This document shows positions 35,772 through 47,106 of a DNA stretch of 64,000 nt, in pieces. Below the pieces are notes generated by a model. The model did not search any database. It had not been told where the DNA came from and was given only the letters and a program-made list of their open reading frames with translations. Made by a program: the position numbers and the translations under genes. The DNA comes from Phoronis australis. Lineage: Eukaryota > Phoronida > Phoronidae. The stretch is taken from contig NMRA01000313.1 in the NCBI GenBank assembly GCA_002633005.1, positions 291,657 through 355,656 on the forward strand, read 5' to 3'. Each line of letters starts with the position of its first letter. The first letter of the stretch is position 1.

Positions 35772-36167
35772 AGGCCCGGAATCTAGTCTTTGTACTCAAA
35801 AATAACTCGAAATTATTTTGGCAATTTCTCTTCTACTTTTGCGTGAACTCAAGATAAGTGGCTATTAGAGTGCGCTCGAATACATTATAGTTTACACATA
35901 TGAGTATCTAGTCAAAGTTAGCACTCAATGGCCCTTATATTCGTGCTACAAACTCGAGTAAAAACTCGAAATTTCGAGTTCAAACTCGAACTTTAACTAT
36001 AATGTTTATCAACTGCAAACTAGGAATAAAAAAATATCCATGTAAGCCATCGAGTACTCGAGCATAGAGTAATAGATACTTATCTTGAGTTCGCACAAAA
36101 GTAGACTAGAAAATGCCAAACATTTTTCGAGTTCCATTTCGAGTAAAAATATTAGAACCCGGGACCA
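35772..36167. mobile_element. Foldback/MITE element with about 150-bp inverted arms
   Basis: The ends AGGCCCGGAATCTAG and (read backwards) GGTCCCGGGTTCTAA face each other. Inside, AACTCAAGATAAGTGGCTAT at about 35850 is inverted as ATAGATACTTATCTTGAGTT at about 36080, and TCTACTTTTGCGTGAAC as GTTCGCACAAAAGTAGA. CTCGAA/TTCGAG words are strongly enriched inside. Most of the 396 bp can fold on itself. No coding frame. Confidence 0.75.
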
Positions 36168-36593
36168 CGGCTTCGTTTCATGAAAGTTTAAGTCTCAAGT
36201 TCGATTGGTGGCATGACGTCATCAGTATTGTTCAACAAGCTCAACGTGGCTTGTGATGGAATGACAGTATTGTTATTTCGGTCTAAGTTAAAACTAAAAT
36301 AGTTTCATGGAACGGAGCTCAGTCGACGGTTAACTGTTTCACAAATCCACGTAATCGAATAGATCGCTTGCATATGGCACATATCCTCCTACCGACAGTT
36401 TTGTCATTAGCGATGTGCAAATAATTGAGACAAGTTTTTAGCCTAGTAAGGGACTTGGCGGTTCCTGTGTATTGTGCAACGTCATGTAACTTAGCAACGA
36501 AGATTGTCCTTCCAGACTGGTCCTCTCATCACACTAATAGCCTTTTATTTTAAGTTTCATATTCATATCCTCGTGGTAACAGCGGAGTTTTTT

Positions 36594-37070
36594 TTCACTG
36601 GCGTTTCTGATTGGCTGGTCGAATTCTCAATAGCTGGCGCTTTACATAAACAAACTGACATGACTGATGAAGGAAGTGCAAATGTGGATATAGTTTGTGG
36701 TCTGTTGTATAAGTCGGTTTATAATTCATGTTCAAGAAATGTGAATCGGAAAGTAAGTTGTTGTTGAGACTTTTCGGAGTGAAATTTTCTCAACTGTCGC
36801 TGACTTTTGTTTACGTTGCTGTCCTGCATTCACTCAACGTGAATAACACATCGGTTAAATCGGCCAGATGTGTGCGCATTGTATGTGCTTCTTGCACGCG
36901 GCTATTCAACATTACTACAGAAACGAAATATTTGCTGTCACGCCATTTGTACGACAAGGCTAAAATAATTCACACTCCGACATTTTTTTTTCTTTGTTGT
37001 AAAGTAACCAATGACTGCGGAGATTATATCAACCAGTGATAAAACGCGTGCTACTGAATGATACCTTTGT
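36594..37070 (+). repeat. Segmental tandem duplication, copy 1
   Basis: About 477 bp beginning GGCGTTTCTGATTGGCTGGT and including CAAACTGACATGACTGATG, ACGTTGCTGTCCTGCATTCA and TTGTTGTAAAGTAACCAATGAC. The same order and spacing recur at 37238-37712 with roughly 80% identity. Confidence 0.85.
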
Positions 37071-37237
37071 GTGTTCTCTACCCCGTAGCGGACAAGCAGA
37101 GAACCAGCGAGGACTTGCACGAAGCCAACTGCGCGTAGAGGCTAGACCGAGGCTTCAAATAATTCTCGCTGGTTCCCTGCGTGCCGCTAGGTGGTAGCCA
37201 GCACGCAGGTATTACGGTAGTTTTCCTCGGGAACTGT
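37071..37237. repeat. Spacer between duplicate copies, with GCACGCAGG inverted repeats
   Basis: Contains GAGAACCAGCGAGGACTTGC, its near-inverse CTCGCTGGTTCCCTGCGTG, and CCAGCACGCAGG. The same CCTGCGTGCCAGCACGCAGG palindrome follows copy 2 at 37707-37726, so the palindromic module borders both duplicates. Confidence 0.6.
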
Positions 37238-37712
37238 TTCACACCGGCGTTTCTGATTGGCTGGTCGAATTCTCAACAGGTAGCTCACGCAAACAAACTG
37301 ACATGACTGATGCACGGAGTGTAAATGTGGTCTGTTGTACAGACAAATCGATGCTTAAAATTCGTGTTCAAGAAATGTGAATCCCAGAAATTGTGGTTGC
37401 GTCTTTTCGGAGTGCATCTTTCTACTGTCGCTGATTTTTGTTCACGTTGCTGTCCTGTATTCATACAGTATGAATAGCACACCGGTTAAATCTGCTAGAT
37501 TTGTGTTTATTGTACATGTATGTGCTTCAAGCAAGCGGCTATTAAACATTACTGCAGAAACAAAATACCATAGTTGCTGCTACGCCACTTGTATGACAAG
37601 GTTAAAAATAGTTCATAGTCCGCCATTTTCTCACTTTGTTGTAAAGCTAACCAATGACTGTTGAGGTTAAATGAACCAATGATAAAGCGTGGGATACTGC
37701 GTGATACCTGCG
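37238..37712 (+). repeat. Segmental tandem duplication, copy 2
   Basis: About 475 bp, collinear with 36594-37070. It has small indels and many substitutions, so the event is old. Neither copy keeps a common long frame (the matching frames have different breaks), arguing against a duplicated coding exon; a duplicated promoter or transposon interior is possible. Confidence 0.85.
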
Positions 37713-40700
37713 TGCCAGCACGCAGGGAACCAGAGAGCAAATAATTGCATGTCTGCCAATTTGTCACTGTGCTCTAATGTTGTGTACGCGTTAATTTTGT
37801 AGAAGACAAGAACTGAATTTTTTAGTTTGAAAATTTAAACGGGTATTCAGTAACACCTGACATAGCCGCACACAACCCGCAACAGGCATGTCATTGTGTC
37901 TGTGGCTACTCCCACGGAATTGACGAGCACAATCTCAAACTGAAAAGGTTTAGCTGGATGCTGACTCTCTGCCACTGGCTTCTCGTTTTTCCTTCAAAGA
38001 AGCCCAGTATTTAGTTACCCATTATCACGCCTCCCGTGTCTTCAGCTTTGTGTATAAGACCACAGCAAATGCATAAAACAGTTCCACATTGCAAATCTCG
38101 GAATTCCGGTCCTCCACCACTTGGATTTCAAAAAACACATCCCAGAAAAGACCAGTTAAAGTTATACTTAGCGAAGGATGGGTGGGTGAAGAACGGACAA
38201 ATTCAAAGACAAAATAAAAATGAAATATGAACTTCATTCCAACCTTGGTAAAATTATAGAAAAACAAGAAGTGATAACTTGCCTTATTCGACGAGTAGAT
38301 TTTTTAAAACGTGTCGCAAAAATTAATAAAAAAAATCGACACTCACTTTCAAATGAAACGGGGTGTCCTTAGGTGATAGTTATATTACCAAAACTGTGAA
38401 AATTTTAGTTTTTTGACATCCGATCATTGTTTCGTAATTTTATTTTAAAACTACACCAGCCTAAACGGTAATAACTGCAATCAGGAAGACGCCTTCTGAG
38501 ACATGTAGAAAACATGCACTTGTTTAGATTGTTGAACCTTCCTTGCTGAAGTTTGTGGTAAAATAATAGATTTCCACCAACTCATAAGTGCACTCCGAAA
38601 ATTTTGCATCAAATCGTCCAGATTTCGATGTTTTTGTTCAGTGCTGCTGATTTTTACTTCAATTGATGATAATTACCTGTACCACCTGTAAATAGTACTC
38701 AAAGTCGCTTCATTATCGACAAACTCCTACGCTGACTTAACACAAATCGGCCATCACTAATAAGTGCTTAATTGCACGCCATGTTCTGACAGGAAACAAT
38801 ATGCTTTTAAAAGGTACGTGAAAACGAAAAAACAACTATTTCTAAATATGATCTTTACATGTGGTGAATATTTTCGAGCACTAATTACCGTATGCGTAAC
38901 CCTAAGTCGGTTGTATATCCATGGGCGGATTTAGGGGGGTCAGGGGTGTCATCCTACAGACACGACAAAACAGAAAAATAACGCCGTCGGCATGCTGTTT
39001 TTTAGAATCCATACGGGTCTTTTTCCTTCGAAAATCGTCATTGGGCCCATCCTCCTTACGACATTCTAGATACGCTGGTGATATACACATTTCCCAGTGC
39101 GTGTAAAAGTCAACGTTCTAAAGTTGTTTCGCATTTAGAATAGCTGGCTAAAAATATGACTACTATTTAAACCAATCTCCACCTATTGCTTGAAATTCTA
39201 AAATTACGTCTCAAACCTTCTATAAAAAGATAGTGTAAATAAGTCTCCTTTATTAAAGCGGATATGCTTATAATGAGCATATACTGCACGTGAAATTACG
39301 TAGAATGACAGGTTAAAAATATCCTTTCCCACGGGTGATTTGTTGGTGTTCTCGAGGGTTCTCACGAACTCATATCATCGTATCAACGAATCATACGGTA
39401 AAAATAGCTGTGTTATTTATGATAGAAATATGCTTTCACCTGATCTACGCAAGCAGTGTGCATAAAGGATTACTTTATTATGCACTGCTGGGTGGGGGGG
39501 GGGGTATTTTGGTAGGACTGAAGTCTTGAATCCATTAGCTTCATGCGTGCACCCAGCCTAAAAATAGGGGGGCTCGAATTTTTGAGAATGTGTACTTTTT
39601 ACTAAGATTCACGGGGTAAGTTCAGAGCTATGAATTGTGCATTCATCGAGTTGTAGTTTCTTACTTTTTAGTGGAAATGTGTTTCGTTTTTCTTCTACTT
39701 CTTCGGAGATTTTTTCTCCGAGGATAACTTTATTACCAGAGCACCGTGTTGTTGAGCGTCATGTCTAATTATTTCTCCCAAATTGCGTGAGAGTGATGCG
39801 GTGCACCAGAAAGTCACCTGGTTTAACGTCATTGGTCTCTTTTTGCGAAAACAAAAGCAAAATAAAAACACATTTACGGAAGAAAATCGAAATATTTTTA
39901 AGGAAAAACTCCAGCAACTGTTGAAGCGTTGTCTGGGATAAATTCGTGTAATTCTGTTCAATTTTGCACGTTTTATTCATGCCTCATTGGTGCCGATTAT
40001 GTGTTTTTGTTCTGGATATTTATAGTTTTTGTTTTGTTACAACTTCGTGTACTAGGTACTGCTGTTCGACGTTTTGTCCTCGCCAGTATTGAGGTCAGTT
40101 TCAAGGTTGACCTTGAGCTGATTTAATTCGTTTGCAAGGATCTTCGATTGATTATCTCTGATTCATCATAAAGACTGGCCAAGCACCCTTTGTTTGGGCG
40201 TATGATTAATTTATCACACGTTAATGATATCTGACTTTTTTCGCATTGCGCTTTATATGTTCAGAGTCCACTCATGCGTGACGTTCATTGAACCATTTTG
40301 CATCAACTTTAATAGTGCTGGTTATGTATCCGGAAAAAAGAACTGCGCGTAGTCCTGTGTTACCAATCAACCTCCTTTAGAGCATTCACGAAGCAATTTT
40401 TTGAGAACGTACCATGAATAAGCACTGCCGTATTCAATCGGAAGGTCGGGCAATGAAGAGCACGTATGCGTGTATTTAGGTGCAATCGCCTACATGATCA
40501 TGCAAAACCCTTGGCAAAATCAAGGAATATTTTTCTAAGTAATGCGTGTGAGAAGCCACAAAATCACTTGAATTCAAGTTTGCATCAGCTATTAGATGGA
40601 AAACAAAGAATGGAAAAAGGCAAAGAAAATGCCCAATTTCAGTTAATGCCTGGGATAGTCTCCTGCGTCTACAAGTGAAACAGACGCATGCCCTACATGC

Positions 40701-41185
40701 GAATCATTTGAGCAAAAACATTTTGTTTATTTAGGATAGAGGTGCATGGACTTAATTTTGCGCATATGCGATAGGGAATTTACAAAGGCATTTTTGGAAG
40801 AGGACAGCCGCTTAGTCAGCCTGCGACGTGGTTGCAGCTCGTTCCTTACTTTCGTGTATAATTATATTATAAGAAGTGATTTCATGGCTTGGGAAGAGCT
40901 GGCAGTGCATTCAAAGCATGCTTGGCGCATAAAATGAGCCGATTGGACGGAAGATGGACTTGTTGCAGCTTTAAGGTTTTTGAATAAACGCGACGCACTA
41001 TTAAACATGATCTTCTGTTGAAGTAGTTAATGAAATAAGCTCAACCACACGTGACAAACTCAGGGCATTCTTGCTGTGGCACTTTTGAAATGGATTTTTA
41101 AAAATCGATTTCAACTCGCCATCGCGATCAAAAGTCGATTATTCTTATATGCTATTTTTCTCATACATGTAAATGTTCATCCTCT
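37713..41185. other. Non-coding stretch with transposon ends
   Basis: A CGGATTTAGGGGGG-type terminus lies at 38921. At 39545-39580 TGCGTGCACCCAGCCTAAAA followed by a G run and CTCGAA matches the small palindromic element at 48661. A G-run occurs at 39489. No gene is recognised. Confidence 0.45.
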
Positions 41186-41538
41186 AGAAGTGGCGTTAAG
41201 CCCGTGTTTTCTGTCAAAAATCAAGATTATAAAGGAGTTGGTTTCATCTTTTTTTTCACTCAGTTGAGAAGTGATCTCTGATGTCGGGAAAAACTGACAG
41301 TTCGCTATATCTTCAGATCAAGCCCATAAAATTTCAGGTCACTACGTGACCGGACATTTTATGAGTTTGGTCTGAAGATTTAACGGTCAGTTCTTTGCAA
41401 GTCCAGAAATCGCACGTACCTTGTCTAAGGAACACATTGAGAACAACATCGCACGTGCCTTGACGAGTATCGTCTGGTAACTGGTCTAAATCAAAACTTG
41501 GGTTTTTGACAGAAAGCTCGGCTTTAATACCGCTTTAA
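41186..41538. mobile_element. MITE, CTTTCTGTCAAAAA family (copy 2), with internal palindrome
   Basis: Left end GCGTTAAGCCCGTGTTTTCT then GTCAAAAATCAAG; right end read backwards TAAAGCGGTATTAAAGCCGA then GCTTTCTGTCAAAAA. Between them 41291-41345 and 41346-41397 form a long hairpin with almost no loop (ATCTTCAGATCAAGCCCAT opposite ATGAGTTTGGTCTGAAGAT). No ORF. Confidence 0.6.
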
Positions 41539-42435
41539 GGATTTGCGCTTATAAGAAGAGCAAAAAAAGAAATTCTCAGTTAAAGGGCATTTCTTCATGA
41601 TCACCAACAACCTGGAACGACAATCATACACCAGTGAGATTTCTTAACACCCTGCACCTTTCTCAAGGCTTTTAATAACATGATAGAAACGATTCCTAGT
41701 CCCAAACAAACCGTTCCTATAAATAATTAGGGTAGATCAACCCTTTCCAAAATTGGTCTGCTTGATATCGATTGATTTTGGTGGTAAAATCAATCTTGAC
41801 AAGCTAAATTCTGAGTTTTGTTACATGTAATCAGCGGATTTCATGATTCCCAAGTTTTGGTCGGCTGTACCGGTAGTAAAAAGGAACTTTTTTTTAAATT
41901 CTTGTGTTCCCCTCCACCTTTGCTTTGTTCGATGGTAACGTTTGTCGCTATACCAGTACTGCAGAGCTGCAGAATTATCCTCCATTTTGTTCTTAACTGT
42001 GGCCACGAACATTCTCCGCACTTGTTGGCTACTCTCCTCAGACGTTCGTGACTGAACGCCCACGCTTGCAAGCAATCACACCTACAATTCTACTTAACCA
42101 AAACCACAAGACAAGTCTTTCAAATTGTAATTTTTACCCACGTTCACAATCGAAATTTCAGTTATTAACGATCATGTTTGTGGTGAAACGCACCTGACCC
42201 AGCCCATTAAAATGTTTCCTTTATGGCCGGTAAGTAAACTCACTGTATCTCGGGAACCCTTAGGACGATCAAATCCACAAAGAGACGCGGTTCAATACAC
42301 GTGCTTTAAGTTGTAGGAACTACTTGATTAAATTAGTTGCTTCCTTGGCGTTCGAGAGCAAATATGGATCGCGGAGAGCTGGTAAGAGAATAGCAAGGTC
42401 ATTGTGATTGTATGAGTAGGAGAATTCTTTTGCAG

Positions 42436-42677
42436 CATTACGTGTACTTGCAGATAAACTGTTGTTGGGTGACTATCATCGAAGGAGTGCACTGTTGAAA
42501 AATGATGGATATATCGCATCTGTTGAACAGTCTTACTTGACAAACTGGACTGGGAATGGACGCTTGGGGAGTTCAGTAGAGTATGACCACTTTTCTGAAA
42601 TCTCAAGCTCATTCTCAGTGAATCGTCCATTGTCGGATCTCCTCCTTGCCCTGAATTCAGACGAGTGGAACCAGTGA
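42436..42677 (+). CDS. Possible terminal exon, unknown gene
   Basis: The acceptor AATTCTTTTGCAG (AG at 42434-42435) is followed by about 80 open codons ending in TGA. The product looks like a globular protein tail: LRVLADKLLLGDYHRRSALL, then a glycine/serine stretch, then LSDLLLALNSDEWNQ. No family is recognised. A 184-codon frame runs on the opposite strand across 42328-42882, so the coding strand is uncertain. The plus-strand reading is favoured because of its splice site and amphipathic residue pattern. Confidence 0.3.
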
Positions 42678-42935
42678 CCTGTTCCTCAACGTTCCTGATG
42701 AAGCAAGTGTGATCACTCACTTGCTTCGTTTCTAATGCATGGCTTAATTTCGCGAAGACTTGCCTTATTTCGCTTTTCTTGCAAGAAACTTGCTCGATGG
42801 AAATAAGCTCAGTTTTGTGTACTTGACTTTGAAAGGGCGAGGTTTTGGGGTACCTGGTAAACTGCCGTAGAGGCCATTTCAAAATCCATTCTTGAGACTC
42901 TCATACGTACCCAAATTTCTGGTCACTGCCCCCCC

Positions 42936-42940
42936 NNNNN
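42936..42940. other. Small gap inside a C homopolymer
   Basis: Five Ns inside a poly-C run of more than 20 bases. True length unknown. Confidence 0.95.
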
Positions 42941-43599
42941 CCCCCCCCCCCCCCCCCTTCCCTGGCAAATCACCAAATCACGCTACGTGAAATAGTCTGG
43001 AGCTTCGCGCCGGATTAGGGTCGGAGCCTTACTACCATGCTTTAGCAAAACGACGACCAGTGCAATCATTGGTCAGTGAGGTTGGAATGTTGAATTGTGA
43101 GTGTAATCTGTAAACAAAAACACTATTTCATTTTCCTAAGCCGACTTTTCTCTCCGTAAGTGTTCATCGGCCCTGAATTACGGCATCGGTAGGCCTAAGA
43201 CACAGTCCCATACTCTGGAACATGCGTTTGAACACACTGATAGTATGTTTCGAAATCGATTGCTCGTCTCGAGTGTGACAACTGTATTCTTTTGTAATTC
43301 AGTCGAGTTACCTTGCGCTCGTTGGTTTACGCTGTGCTATTGCCATGCATCAATGGGAGTTCGCGAATTGATATTCTATGTTATTGTCTATAAGGAAGTA
43401 GTCGATTACTTCTTCGGTGTGTGAAGTATTTTTGTGTAAATGCAGTAAATTTTATCAGGCGGTTCCATCGTGATGGTATATGAGAAAGTCATTTATATAT
43501 GGCTCAAGTTTTGTGAATTAGAAAGTGTTTGCAGCAAATAATTCATCAAATTCCCATCCTTGGAAGTGACTACATTGCCAGCATCATTAAACCTTCCTG

Positions 43600-44065
43600 T
43601 ATAGCACTACATATCACAATCTTGAATTCAAAATCAAAAAAAAAACGAGAAAATAGAAGAAAAATGACTTCGACTGAAAATTTCTTGACTCCACGGACAT
43701 GAGTGTAACGTATGAACGTACCCAGCGCCAGAGTGTCATGTCAACCAGCACGCGAGTTTCTTGTACTAACTCGAGCCATCTCTGCGCTTCTCCTATGTCC
43801 CGAGAGAAAGTGGAAAGCGTTACAGTGAGGTCAAATACTAATTGACCTATCGCAAGCTCCGCCCCCGTGCGAAATGTCGACGAACAAACAATAAGTTTTA
43901 CCCGGCAACGTGTTGTCTGTTGGGTAAAATGGCGGCTTGGAAACGAAGGTGTGTCACGAATGCTGTGTTTTGAATGGTCAATTAAGCCGTCACTCAAAAT
44001 CCTGGCGACAGGTCAACCACCACAAACGCAACTCCTTGCCATACCTTATTGTACCATAAACCACG
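43600..44065 (-). repeat. Dispersed repeat, copy 2 (partner at 30880-31240)
   Basis: Read on the minus strand it begins GTGGTTTATGGTACAATAAG and carries ACTTTCTCGGGACATAGGAG, GAAACTCGCGTGCTGG and CTGGCGCTGGGTACGTTCAT in the order found in copy 1. A 127-codon frame is partly shared with copy 1. Copy 2 has about 100 bp more between the 5' and middle blocks. Confidence 0.55.
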
Positions 44066-46210
44066 GGAAAACGAGCACCAATGAATGATGACTAATACTG
44101 CGATGGGTTGATCCAATTTTACGTAGTATTTTTCGGCCAATAAATGCTTATAACTCGAAATCATTAACATATCGTCAGATAGTGTTTGCGGTTGTACTTA
44201 TTTGGCAGCTGATCAGCTGGTGTGGTTGTTTTTTTTTGGGGGGGGTGTTGATATGAAATAGTTGATTTTAAGCACTTTAAAGTTGTACTGAGCGGTGATT
44301 CGGTGGGCCACAAGATGGTAGAGATAAAATGTGAATAAAGCGGTTTATCACGCCAGAAATGACATCCATGACCTCCATTCCGACTACGGTATAACCATAG
44401 AGAGCAAGGTGTTGTCTTGCGTCATTTGTACCTGATTTTGGTAACCGTCACACAATGAACTCATAGCGTTCGACACTTGTTCACTGAAACGGTATGTCCA
44501 TAATACCTACAATTTATGCACGCTCAATATACCCTTAAAAGCAAAATAAAAAACCCAATTCAGCCTATCAAATTGGACATCAAAGTTATCGTGCTTCGAT
44601 AGCATCGATTTTATTATTCAGACTTACTTTAAGCCGTCAAACTTTGGAAGATTCGGATGTTTAGTGATGACGTGTCATGACAGTAGATGACGCAATTTGG
44701 ACCCGGTAATAAGCGTAGACATGCCGTCACGCTGGATCCAAAAACGTTATAAAGACATCAAAATGACGTCATGCTAAACATTCCTATAGTTTTCTGTGCC
44801 GGCGTGTTTTAAAAGGTTATCAATGCGTTCCAGTCTACTTATCTGATGTCTATTTTACGTTTTCTACTTCATTTTACATGTCACGGAACATAAATCTATA
44901 CTTTCAAATACCAAAATCCGAAATATCCGGTATATTGGTGAACTTTTGAAATCACTGTTTTGTTTCTGTGTTTAGGAAAACACCGCTCCATGACACTGTT
45001 GACCTTCTGCACGCGCACGTGTGATCAAACAACACTCAGGGTCAGAAGGTCGAGTTGAATTGCTTACGCTTGTGGTTAAAAACAAACACATCAAAACTTC
45101 GATAGCTGTTTTTTCAACATTTTGTGACGGATTTGTACAGCTTTCTCGGTAATCTTAAAATGGTAACATAATAATGGTTTTGGGAAGAAATGGAGCGACA
45201 TTAGCCACTGTTGCAGAAAATATTCATTGTAAGAAATGGAACGCATTGGTAGCCTTTAATGGTGTATCCCCAGTTCATTTATGTTATTAATTGCCGTGGT
45301 TTGGATGTCAGATTTATTGAAGTGCGTCGTATGGTTATCGTATGTCGGCCTATTAACGAATGTTGAATGTATTAATGATGCATGATAATTATTTATATCT
45401 ATTCTATTTTGTATTATTTGTAATATTAAGCATATGTAAGGTGGTCTACATTGAACCTGCGTTTTCCCAAGTTATTTTTTACTTGTAGAGATATTAGAAT
45501 TTTAAAAAACAACAGTCTGCCTCGTGTGATTACAATATGCTATAAACATTTGCCCACCTGTGTAAGGTAATCCTGTTGTTATGAAAATACGTTTTATTGT
45601 TTCACACTGCAGTAGGCCTACACTTGTGGCATTGGAGGAAATTTGTCTCCTGCCGGTCTCTGACGTCATCATCTCGGCCGTTCGTGTTTTAATTAGTACC
45701 TCGCGCATGTCCACTTATATCTGTAGATGGCACGGCGGGAAATTGACATTAGAAAGCTTGGACTCGTTCGAGACGTATCGCATCATTCTGCTTGTCTAAT
45801 TTTGTTTGTCGTTTCCGCCCACTCACGTCACGTCAATGAAAAACGAAATACGTTCGGATTATTTCCCATCGTTTAGCGGATATGAACATGTAAGTTCGTC
45901 ATCTTTTAGCTCTTTGTGGATTAGACGCTTTTGCAAGTAGGGGTCGAATCAAATCATGTACTGTATCATTCTTTAAATGATTTATCGTTTCTGTTCGCCT
46001 GCGCAGTATTCTATTACTTTCTAACAATGGTCATTTATTGTAAGTTATTTCACTTTCATTTTTCGACTTTTTTGATTGTCCTATTATTGTCACTTGATAT
46101 AGTCATGGTGTTTCAATCGTCAGATTGTGCTTAAAGCACATATAGTCTCGAACCCAGACTCTATTAACATATGAGTTATCTGGCATAGGTTTGTTAGGGA
46201 GCGTCGATAG
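44066..46210. other. Non-coding stretch
   Basis: No gene or clear repeat family recognised. Confidence 0.5.
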
Positions 46211-46262
46211 CCCCCCCCCCCCCCCCCCCNCACACACACTCTCTCTCTCTCTCTCTCTCTTT
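46211..46262. repeat. Poly-C / CA / CT simple repeat with one N
   Basis: A C run, an N at 46230, (CA)n and (CT)n lie back to back. The N marks uncertain homopolymer length. Confidence 0.9.
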
Positions 46263-46419
46263 CATGAACTTGGGGCAGCCCCCTCCCCCCACTAAAGCGA
46301 CTAAAGGGCAGTGGTGGAGGACTGGTCGCATGAGCATTTGTGCAATGCCAGATAGAAACCCCTTCGATAGGCCCCTTGTTCTTAAATGTGGTAAAATTGA
46401 GCCTGTTAGATCACAAAAC

Positions 46420-47106
46420 AGTCGCAACTGCATATGCTATCGCAATTCTGAAGTGGTAACAATTTGTACGGACATTTGAAGCATAATCTAATCTTTAAGT
46501 TTCATTAATTTGTGGTTTATGGAGTTGCACAAACTGTCGTCGACGATGCATGCAGCACTATGAAATCATTGACAGACGACAATAGCTTGCACCCTAGGCC
46601 TACATGTCAGTGCTCAGTTTCGATGTTCACTTGTTTTTACACCGAACCAACACTTCCTTGTCTATTTATTGGAGTCTTCCTTGCCAACATCCCAGTTTCC
46701 GCCATCCTTGACGTTCTGTCAACCTTGACATTTGTCACTGTCTTTCGTCACAGTCATCCTCTTCACTGTTGTCACAATTAAACTATCTTCGATGCCAGTC
46801 TCTTCAATCTCTTCGCTCCTAGGTGTGAAGAGGCCCCCTCCATTTTCCCCTACTGCCCCGGTCGTCGGTCATTTTCATATTTTCGTGGGGGCGCAGAACC
46901 AACCATGCATCTTTTAGACATGCACAAACCGTAACTTCTCTCGATTGCGACAATTTGTGCTTTGAGGGGCTGTCGCAGTTTGAGGTTACGACAGTTTGCG
47001 CAACCCCATTAACGACAAATTGTTGCATAGGAATATTTCGACGGTTTAGGCTTCGAAGGTTTGTACAAATTGTCACAATTTCAGGATTGCGACAACTATG
47101 CATTCG
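46420..47106. repeat. Inverted-repeat element, arms about 120 bp, spacer about 440 bp
   Basis: The left arm (46420-46542) contains GGTAACAATTTGTACGGAC and GGAGTTGCACAAACTGTCG. The right arm (46988-47106), read on the minus strand, contains TGTGACAATTTGTACAAAC and GGGGTTGCGCAAACTGTCG in the same order. The two encoded frames even share VAQTVV and VTIC. A decayed DNA transposon or inverted duplication is most likely. Confidence 0.6.

Noticed and set aside
46211-46262. CRISPR-like or regulatory array
   Set aside because: It is a simple C/CA/CT microsatellite in a eukaryotic genome.
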